64,000 nucleotides of DNA from contig QRDG01002501.1 of assembly GCA_012064385.1 (NCBI GenBank), positions 194,933 to 258,932 of the forward strand, in the 5' to 3' direction. Origin of the DNA: Puccinellia tenuiflora (Eukaryota > Streptophyta > Magnoliopsida > Poales > Poaceae). The first letter of the stretch is position 1. Each line of letters begins with the position of its first letter. Position numbers and translations under genes: made by a program. Below the pieces are notes generated by a model. It did not search any database. It had not been told where the DNA came from and saw only the letters and a program-made list of their open reading frames with translations. Below are positions 56,809 through 64,000 of this stretch, in pieces.

Positions 56809-57440
56809 AAAAATTAACAAAACATAACCTGGCTGATAGGAAATGATAGGGAAAGAAGATGTGTTTTTTGTGTGTGAGAGGGACGAATCAATACAACATC
56901 TTTTTGTTGTTTGTTTGTTTTCTGGACTTATTTGGTTTATAGTAAATGTTAGTTTTAACCTATCACCTCCAACTAATATAACGAATATGTTTGGTAATTG
57001 GTCGAGTGGAGTTGATAAAAAGGGATAAATATCAAATACGTGTTGGTGTTTGTGCTTTACTTAGGGCCATATGGCATATATAGAATGATTTCTTTTACAA
57101 GGCAAGAGCCACTTCATTTTTGCTGGTTATCCCGTCGGCTATCCACTAGATCCGTATGTGGTCATATCTCCAACCAGTAGAGTGGAGATGCGAAAATTAT
57201 GGATTATGGGTTTAGCCGTTTGGAAACAGTGCACGGGATTTGTTCAACCAGGAATGATGGAAGTTTGCTGATATGATTACATGCTAATACGAAAGCGTCT
57301 TTTGTTACTTATATTTAGATGGCTAATCCCTATATCGACCTTATGTGATCTTGAAATTGCACTCTCTGAACTCTAAAATAATTTAATAAATGGTTACATG
57401 TATCAATCGATGCATAGGCTGTGGCCTCCTCTTTTATTTT

Positions 57441-58674
57441 TATTTTTATTTTTTAAAAGGCTTCTTATCTAAAAGTGACGTCGGGATGTGAACAGGTGAG
57501 CTGGGGACAATAATTTCAGAACACTATGAGTCTATGATGCAACCTTGTTTGTAGCAAAGGCCTGTTTCTCATACCTCATTTCGGTCTTTGTCATATCCGA
57601 TGTATATTGTCACATAGTTTATCCATTAGAGTCAGTCTGTTGTTAAAAGGAAGAGATCAAATCAGACGAGTGAAAAAGCTTATCCTCCCATATCCTCTAC
57701 GGATCAAAGGATCAGAGATAAGATGACAGCACACCAGCTTTGTCTCTGATATATTGTTTCCATCGTCTCATCACTTTATTTCGGTTGCTAACCATTTCCG
57801 CACGTCACGAGACTTGCACAGCATGTGCAGGGGCCTACGTGCAACAACAAAAACTGCAATCCGCGATGCGTATCTCATCCTTTACCTTTACTCTTCCACT
57901 AATCTGAATCATCAGCCGCCTTTTATCTCTCCGATTCCTTCCTATTGGCGCCAATTCTTTGTTAGGTAAATCGCATGATCATTAGCAAAGCAACAGATTA
58001 ATTACTTACTAACTAGCTAGCTGATGACGATAGAGTAGAAACTTTGGAGTAGAATAGAAAAGAATTGGCGAGTGTGGCCTGAGCAATGCATCCATTTCGG
58101 GAGAGCGACGCATGTCGCGAAGCTCCAACCACCGTTGTCGTCGTGCCTACTCAAGCAACGAACTCCCTGCCGCCACCTGTCAGTCTGGCCGCCAGTTATC
58201 AGATATAGTATTATTGGTGTGTTATCATGATCTCATAGCCAGATCCTCAACGACACGGACTTGTCCGGTGATTTATGCAGAGTTTACTCCATCAGGTCAA
58301 AAATATCTGGAAGGTGCTACACGTCCTTGTCAGTAATCCATGGCGAACCGAACAGGTGAATATTGTGAGCTCATACTATCTCACCTTGTCAAAAACAAAG
58401 ATCGCCCACTCAGTGTCGTCGCCTTTGTGTCAACATAAAGATGCCAAGGTGATATATAGCCCCGTTCGTTGTTTATTTGCATGGCTAAATTAGGCCGGTA
58501 AAGCTCCGGTTGGTTTGGTCTTGTGATAATACAGGATTGGATCATCGATCGATCGATGGCATTGTTAACGCCAGCAACACACGCACGCACACTGAAATAC
58601 TGTACGTAAGCCACTAGCAAAAGCTCTTTCTTCTCCTTCATCGTCTACCAACAATTTTCTTCAACCATCATCTC
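57441..58674. other. Spacer downstream of the MYB gene
   Basis: No gene or bounded element recognised. The part next to 58675 should contain the 3' UTR and polyadenylation signals of the MYB gene on the minus strand. Confidence 0.45.
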
Positions 58675-58860
58675 TTAGGTGACCCGGCAGATGGCTCCGA
58701 AAAAAGGCGTCCTGGGCGACGAACCGGCACCGCCGGGCTGATCGGACTTCCGAGCAGCAGCCGTCGACGAGATCTTCAGCTCCAGATCAGGCGCCTGCCG
58801 AGGAGGAGGATTTGCGTTTGCCGAGAAGGAAGGAGGGAGCTTCGGTGCGCCGCCGCTCAT
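58675..58860 (-). other. Alternative-frame C-terminus of the MYB gene
   Basis: The frame from 58893 down to the stop at 58675-58677 reads RRYPPSSMSGGAP, APDLELKISS, GSSPRTPFFGAI and CRVT. An LxLxI motif followed by SPRTPFFG is what I expect at the end of grass R1-MYB proteins. The spliced frame instead ends KSSSSAGA at 58787. The crossing point must lie between about 58893 and 58860. Confidence 0.6.
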
Positions 58861-60126
58861 GGACGACGGCGGGTAGCGACGAGCAGCTCGGCGTCAGGGT
58901 CAAGAACGGCGGCCGCGCGGCGTCATCCGGCCTCGGCCTGGTGGCGCTGGCGCCCAGAGACAGAGCAGGGAACGATCCCATTGCCATCCTGTCCACGGAG
59001 GTGCTAGCTAAATTGTGTTTCATCAGGCTCGGACGACGCTCGTTCGCCGCCTTGTCGCCATTCTTCTCGGCCTGAAGAAAAGAGAGGCATGTCAGCTGGT
59101 TTGTTACTACGGCCAGTCCAGCTCGGGGTTTTGGAGGCGTACCACGTCGAAGAGGCTGGACCTCCGCTTCTTCTGCGCGAGGCCGGCCTGCCGGAGGAAG
59201 TACTTCTGGGCGTGGCTGGCGACCTGCGTCGGGGTGCGTGTCGCCACGAAGTGCCGCGAGATGCCTCGCCAGTCGCCTTTCCCGAGCTTCTCCAGGCCGG
59301 CCAGGAACCGCCGGTGCTCATCCTCCGTCCATGGGACCCCTGTTGCCATGCGTCAAACCCAACGATTAGTTCACCCAACGTAACTGCACATCTTCAGGTG
59401 AAGAACAGAGAACGAACTAATTCGTGCAATCTACTATTAAGCATGATGATTACTGAAGTTAAATTGCAACCCCTGAGAGAGACAACTATATATCCCTGCA
59501 CCAAGTTGGCAGAAGAATAGGTTGGCATAGCAGATAGCAACTGTGATGGCACAATTGGATCCTAACAAGTCGTACAACCACTGATGGATGAACAAGAATC
59601 TTCAGATTTTTTGTCTCAAGGAAAAAAACCTTCAGATTTGTTTTCTTAATCAGGCCTCAGACATCATGATGATTAGATCGCTATCACAGACTAAAATATG
59701 CTTAATATCCAAAATCCATAGCCTAGGGAATCAAGCGTGTCAGAGAGGTATACCAGACCAACGAACTGTTCAAGATATCGGTATTCGGTACACGAACTCA
59801 CCCTTCTTCCTCTCCTGAGCCCTGCCCATGAGGCCATCGGAGAGGTACCCGTGGCCCATCTTCTCCGCGGTCTCCTCCACCGAGACCAGCGACGACGACG
59901 ACGACACGGACGACGACGAGTTGGGAGCGGCCACCACCGCGGCCGCCGCGTAGTATGCCGACGCCGACGACGACAGGCACTCCATGCTGAAGCTCTTCTT
60001 CAGAGGTGCAGCGCCTACGTGCAGCTGCACCCCAAAGAGCCTCAGCCCGCCACCGCCGCCGCTGTTGCCACTGCAGGTCCTGGAGTTGTGGCCATTGTGT
60101 CCGCAGCTCGAGCATTTCCTAGCCAT
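58787..60126 (-). CDS. SHAQKYF-type MYB-related transcription factor, three exons
   Basis: This is a nuclear DNA-binding regulator of the plant R1-MYB group (MYBS3/KUA1-like). Exons, inferred from splice sites: 60126-59802, 59339-59143 and 59071-58787. Introns are 462 bp (donor G|GTGAGT, acceptor ACAG) and 71 bp (donor G|GTACGC, acceptor TTCTTCAG). The spliced frame has 268 codons. Residues 5-18 form a CCHC zinc knuckle (CSSCGHNGHNSRTC). RLFGVQL (29-35) is a repression-type motif. GYLSDG lies near 93. The MYB repeat spans about 110-161, with PWTEDEHRRFL, W132 and SHAQKYF (150-156), then basic QKKRRSS. Family members usually recognise TATCCA or I-box-like sites. The start at MARKC is the family's usual one. 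Oddity: a family-like C-terminus (DLELKIS, SPRTPFF) lies in another frame down to 58675, so the last exon may carry a frameshift. Confidence 0.85.
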
Positions 60127-60345
60127 GCCAGTCGATGGCACAGGGAAACCACGAAGGCAGAGAGAAGAAGAAGAAGAAGAAGAAATTCTCTGGCCCTGAT
60201 ATTGATAAGATGGTGTGGAGACGTAGCATCTGGGGCTTAATAGGGGAGAAAGATGTGGCAGGGGACTACTGATTCGCTGGGGAGCGCACACCTGTGGCGA
60301 CGAAGGCGACACTTTGGCATCATCTCCCTTTATGGTATTTGACAA
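60127..60345 (-). promoter_or_regulatory. 5' UTR and probable promoter region of the MYB gene
   Basis: The minus strand carries CCCCTATTAAGCCCC (around 60230-60245) as a weak TATA-like candidate. About 50 bp downstream lies a pyrimidine-rich leader with a (CTT)n microsatellite (60162-60186). Open sequence upstream of the start codon in the same frame is probably untranslated. The transcription start is not determinable. Confidence 0.4.
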
Positions 60346-62039
60346 TTCAATCTCAGCGATGCTGGCCTATTTAACTGCACCTGGGATCCCGGTGGAATCT
60401 GCAGTCTCTTTGGATCCCAATAATGCTATGCCATGTCGCCGTCATGCTGTATATGTTGTTCTTGTATGGCTCATATCAGGAATCTTATACCTTTGCTCCA
60501 TGTATGTTTTATTAGTCCGACAAGGTTAACTGATTTGAAAAGTCCGGTGTTAGCCTCAGTTAGGAAACCAAACTTTGTATTATGTTGAGCAATGTCAAGT
60601 GCCAAAAAGATCTGGAGAGGCATGATGGGACCAGTTGGAATTCGAAAGTCCATTTTGCCGGCTCAAAATATAAACCAATGGATCTCCATGGGTAGACATT
60701 TCACCCCCAAGAGAAGGAAACCAAGATTCATCTCCAACTTGCAGTAAACAAGGTGTAAGAAAGATACTGTTTTGCCGTGTCTTGTTGAGTGACTTGGAAT
60801 CTTATATTCGAGTGCAGCTATAAGAAAACTGAAAGAGGAGATTCAATGGGATAGGACGTGATAAAAGAAATAGATGATACAAGGTGCTTGGTGTCGCTGA
60901 AGAGTTGTGGCGCAATTCTTTAGCTCCTCTTGTTTCCAGGATCAAAGGACATTGGCTGATGACAGGAGTGACAGCGATAAGTTAAGAGGCCTTCTTATGC
61001 AAGCAAGCATAGTTATCAAGGTTAGGTGCCAACTGCCAGGATCCAAGATTGGACAAAAAGGTCGTCACCATAACAGCCACAAAAGCGAGATATGATAGTA
61101 TTTTGTACCTTATACAACTATTAGAAAATATTTGCTAGTTCCAAGATAGAAAATGTCAGGAACCTGTTAGTTCTACGTCTACTCCCTCCGTTTGTGCTGT
61201 GTGTGCACTGAATCTTTCGGTAGTGACACATTACTATGTTTCCTTCAATGAACTCCATACTTCTTCCCATCCACTGGTAGACCCAAGTAACCAACAACCG
61301 GTCACTCTTTAGTCTTTACAAAATTACAAATAGCAAGATAAAGTTTTCCTAACCTAATCCATACCAAACCAAAGCGAGTTAAAGAAAGTTGCAGAAGGAA
61401 AACGCCTCATCAGATTAAGAAATGGCTTGGATTTACATTATCTGAAGTGTGTTGAAAAAAGGATTATACCAGGTCTTAATTTTACCGGTCAATTTGGTGC
61501 ACCGTGTTTTACTGAAAACAGCGATTTCTTAGCGTCCGAGAGGTTGTTGCTTTGCACTACATGGGAAATCTTGCCACTGGTGCGTCTTCAACCATAACAC
61601 AATTTCCTAGTGTGATCATTCATATAAATATATGCTTTGGTACCTACTGAAAACGATCATTTCCATGATTAAAAGAAGTACAAGCAGTAATACTCCAAAA
61701 TAACTTATCACAGGTGTTAGGTGTTAGAGGATCAACTGTACTGAAAAGAACATTTCCTGTGCAACATCGTTCTCTGTTCATAATAGATGAAATGCTCTTT
61801 ATCTTCAATTGGTGCACCGCTGTTATGAATTTTGTTAGATAATGGAAGAAAAGGTCCCCCGTACTTTGCAACCGAAGATGCACACAATGACACAACATCA
61901 GAATATATATCGAGAACAACCCAAAGACAGCACCCATAAAATACAGAAAAGTCCTGAATTCTTGAAAGGAAAGTTCATTTTGAGAACTCTATAGTGTTTT
62001 GTCCGACTTGAATCCCAAACTGTGCAGCCATCGAAATTC
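60346..62039. other. Spacer upstream of the MYB gene
   Basis: No gene recognised. One Stowaway-like end (CTACTCCCTCCGTTTG, near 61180) has no visible partner. Confidence 0.45.
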
Positions 62040-62049
62040 AAGCCTAATG

Positions 62050-63235
62050 TTTCTAAAGCCATTGAAAATTAACCCTATGCGCTTAGTTCAATGTACAAGA
62101 AACTGTTGCAAGGGGCGACAGTGGCTCATTTTAAAGAGATTTAATTGGGCGAACAAACTTTCTCTAAAAATTAGGTTCTTCTCCTGCCAATCGATACTAA
62201 ATAGGCTCCCTTCGGGCCTCCAAATCGCTACCAGACATGGCCCTTCCAACGGAGCCTGCGCTCTTTGTGGTGCGGAGGAGGATGCAGCTCACATTTTCTT
62301 TACCTACTCGGCGGCGATGTTCGTGTGGAGTGTTATACGCCAGGTCTTGGGTCGTACCTGGTGCCCGGCCTCCCTACCTCAGTTCTTCGCTATCCTCTCG
62401 AGATTTTCGGGGCAAGCCCGTCGATTGTTGTAGATATTTTTTGTGGCAAAATCTTCAGCTTCGTGGCACATAAGCAATAAACTTGCTAATGAAGCTAAAG
62501 TGATTAACCACCCTTCTAACATTATTTCAAGAGTAAAACGCAGGTTTAGTACACCAACTTTCCGCGAATGTGCATTTTGATCACCAAGTTGCGAAACGCG
62601 AAAAACGGGTCACCAAGTTGCCACACATGAGCGTTTTGGTCACATCGTGACGGCGGACGTGAGTTTGCATACGTGGCGGACTTTTTCTCTCGCAAATTGC
62701 CCCTTAAATTTTTTTTATTTCAATTGTTAGCTCCTTTTCAACTATTTTGTGTGTGCCTTTTTAGGAAGATTTGTAAAAAAAACTTTAGGGGGAGATCTGT
62801 AAAAAAACATTCTGCCATGTATGCAGACTAACTGTCGCCATCATAGAGTGACCAAAACACTTGAGCGTGGCAACTTGGTGACCCGCTTTTCGCGTTCCGT
62901 AACTTGGTGACCAAAGCGCACATTTGCGGCATGTTAGTGTACTAAACCTGCGTTTTGCTCTTATTTCAAAACTATGATCTTCTTACAGCTTTGAACCCCA
63001 TGCTCAAACCTCAAGATAAGAAGGGCGAAAGATGGATTCTCGGCGAGCCAGGGAAACTCCATGCCACAAGCCGCCCAAGTAGATCGACGTAGCTGCCTCA
63101 GGTGGTTGCTTCGTTGATCATGTATCGCTTTTATGTTTGTTTCAGTGTTCGTTCGGCTAAGTTGTATGCCTTGGCTTGTACTAAACCTCTGTGAACCTTG
63201 TGAATTTATTAATTCAAAGTTTGGCACGTAGTGCC
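62050..63235 (+). mobile_element. LINE 3' remnant, carrying a MITE
   Basis: Sequence from about 62130 encodes the zinc-binding C-terminus of a LINE ORF2 (SLKIRFFSCQSILNRLPSG, CALCGAEEDAAHIFF, FVWSVIRQVLGR). It continues after the MITE with QAAQVD-like and FVDH-like remnants and a 3' UTR ending near AATTTATTAATTCAAAG. Both ends are approximate. Confidence 0.7.
62522..62969. mobile_element. Mutator-like foldback MITE, 430 bp, 9-bp TSD
   Basis: The element at 62531-62960 has ends GAGTAAAACGCAGGTTTAGT and its inverted partner ACTAAACCTGCGTTTTGCTC. Homology continues for more than 100 bp inside (GTCACCAAGTTGCC words). TTATTTCAA flanks both sides (62522-62530 and 62961-62969). Long inverted repeats and a 9-bp TSD identify a Mutator-like element. 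No transposase is present. Confidence 0.9.
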
Positions 63236-63312
63236 TTAGATTTTATCTAAAATAAATAAATATACCCTATAAAGTTTTCTACCCTTCTTAAAAATTAGTT
63301 AACGTGTCTACC

Positions 63313-63396
63313 CTTATATAAAATATAAACTGAAGTCAGGAGTGTAGAAAATGCCTTATATAAAATATAAACTGAAGTCAGGAGTGTAGAAAATGC
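63313..63396 (+). repeat. 42-bp perfect tandem duplication
   Basis: 63313-63354 is repeated exactly at 63355-63396 (unit begins CTTATATAAAATATAAACTG). Confidence 0.95.
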
Positions 63397-63589
63397 TATG
63401 ACAAGATAGTCCACAAAATTCAACAAAATGTAAGACTATCTATGTCATGTGAGAAAATAAAGATAAAAATATTCATTTATTGTATTCTTAGTATGGAATG
63501 TAGATGATCATTGTTGAGTTTTTATATTTTTTATATTAGTAGCATTATCCACACAATGATTTATCTAATATATTATAGAACCCCGGAAC

Positions 63590-64000
63590 AAGTGTCGAGG
63601 GATAAAATCTTGGGAGTTACGGCCTCACTAGGTATTCAGAAGGGCATGTTAATTTGGAGTCAAGGGGAGCGCTCAGATCAGTAGATGGGCCTCATGGACA
63701 CATGTTTTACCCAAGTTCAGACCCCTTTGTGTGGGTAAAAAGCCAAGCTCCTGCCTCGCTCTTTTATTATATCGAGACAAATTGAGGAATTACAACGTAT
63801 GTGGGAAACTCGGTGAGGTTTAGAGGTGGACGATCTAGAGGTTAATCTCTAGATCAGAACAATGATGTCCATGATGATGGATGTGCTTCTGTGCGCTTCA
63901 GATTGCTTAGGTCTTTGGGGGAGCATGGCGTCCCCCTTATACAACTTTTGGTGGTAGGTAAGGATGAAAATGTGTAGGGTCGATAAATACCATACTCATA
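63590..64000 (-). mobile_element. Probable Ty3-type LTR fragment, minus strand, runs off the window
   Basis: On the minus strand, AGGCAGGAGCTTGGCTTTTT and CTGAACTTGGGTAAAACATG resemble the order GGAGTAGGTCTTTACC and GCCGAACCTGGGTAAACTCG in the Ty3 LTR at 5380-5440. This suggests the U5 region of a related LTR. Ends are not identified. Confidence 0.4.

Larger units (their letters stand above)
52193..56825 (-). mobile_element. L1-type LINE, minus strand, 17-bp TSD, inserted in the old LINE
   Basis: AAAAATTAACAAAACAT occurs at 52193-52209 and 56809-56825. The 4.6-kb body ends (minus sense) CCTTTTATCGAAAAAAA. It retains the C-terminal part of ORF1 and all of ORF2 with breaks, so it is 5'-truncated within ORF1. 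Confidence 0.92.
51230..57440 (+). mobile_element. Old L1-type LINE remnant, interrupted by another LINE
   Basis: Two parts belong together: 51230-52209 and 56826-about 57440. The first encodes degenerate RT thumb sequence (SLPFRYLGV-like, KLLSYCYRLVLMNSSLTCLPMF) and the start of the zinc-binding domain (FRVKSMYLDY, IWKLKFPRKI). The second continues with ERDESIQHLFVVCLFSG and NITNMFGNWSSGVDKKG. Frames change many times. The interruption is a minus-strand LINE with a 17-bp TSD. Start and end positions are approximate. Confidence 0.8.

Noticed and set aside
61175..61200. Stowaway terminus CTACTCCCTCCG
   Set aside because: No matching inverted end or second TA within a plausible distance.
1..64000. 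tRNA, rRNA, bacterial operons or phage-like genes
   Set aside because: No cloverleaf or rRNA signature was recognised, and all coding similarity is to plant mobile elements plus one intron-containing MYB gene.

Overview
The window is plant nuclear DNA, almost certainly from a grass. The signs are an Au-type SINE, Stowaway, Tourist/Harbinger, hAT and Mutator-like MITEs with the correct target-site duplications (TSDs), Retand/Tat Ty3 and Copia retrotransposons with plant tRNA primer sites, and a GC-rich MYB gene with introns. There is no bacterial-style gene organisation. Only one host protein gene can be defended: a three-exon SHAQKYF-type MYB-related gene on the minus strand at 58.7-60.1 kb. 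The rest is layered mobile DNA and degenerate spacer.

Layout. 1-6.9 kb: a Tat/Retand Ty3 element arranged internal region, LTR, internal region. Its integrase is missing and its second copy ends at an inverted junction. 6.8-7.55 kb: a retroposon fragment. 8.5-12.6 kb: a 1.8-kb segment present twice in direct orientation, with different MITEs in each copy. 13.94-24.75 kb: a 10.8-kb gag-only, Copia-type element with 2.5-kb LTRs and a perfect 5-bp TSD; its U3 carries a dense array of CCGGAA/TTCCGG palindromes just upstream of the TATA box. 25.1-25.95 kb: a retroposon with a 19-bp TSD. 27.4-29.1 kb: a Harbinger-type element and a hAT-type element side by side. 30.1-34.06 kb: a LINE with a 14-bp TSD. 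36.2-37.4 kb: an unknown gene fragment and a retroposon 3' end. 37.4-42.4 kb: a retroposon with a 17-bp TSD, split by a 3.9-kb Ty3-type LTR. 43.0-47.8 kb: a very young, apparently intact Copia element. 49.05-49.6 kb: an Au SINE and a hAT MITE. 51.2-57.4 kb: a LINE inserted in opposite orientation into an older LINE. 58.7-60.3 kb: the MYB gene. 62.0-63.2 kb: a LINE remnant carrying a Mutator-like MITE. 63.6 kb to the end: a probable LTR remnant.

The elements do not form a pathway. Their relationships are chronological (nesting, TSDs, LTR divergence). The intact Copia element is the most recent dated event. The most informative regulatory feature is the palindrome array in the Copia-type LTR. 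The most consequential question for a host gene is a probable frame break in the last exon of the MYB gene. Alignments were made by eye, so boundaries marked approximate may shift by tens of bases.
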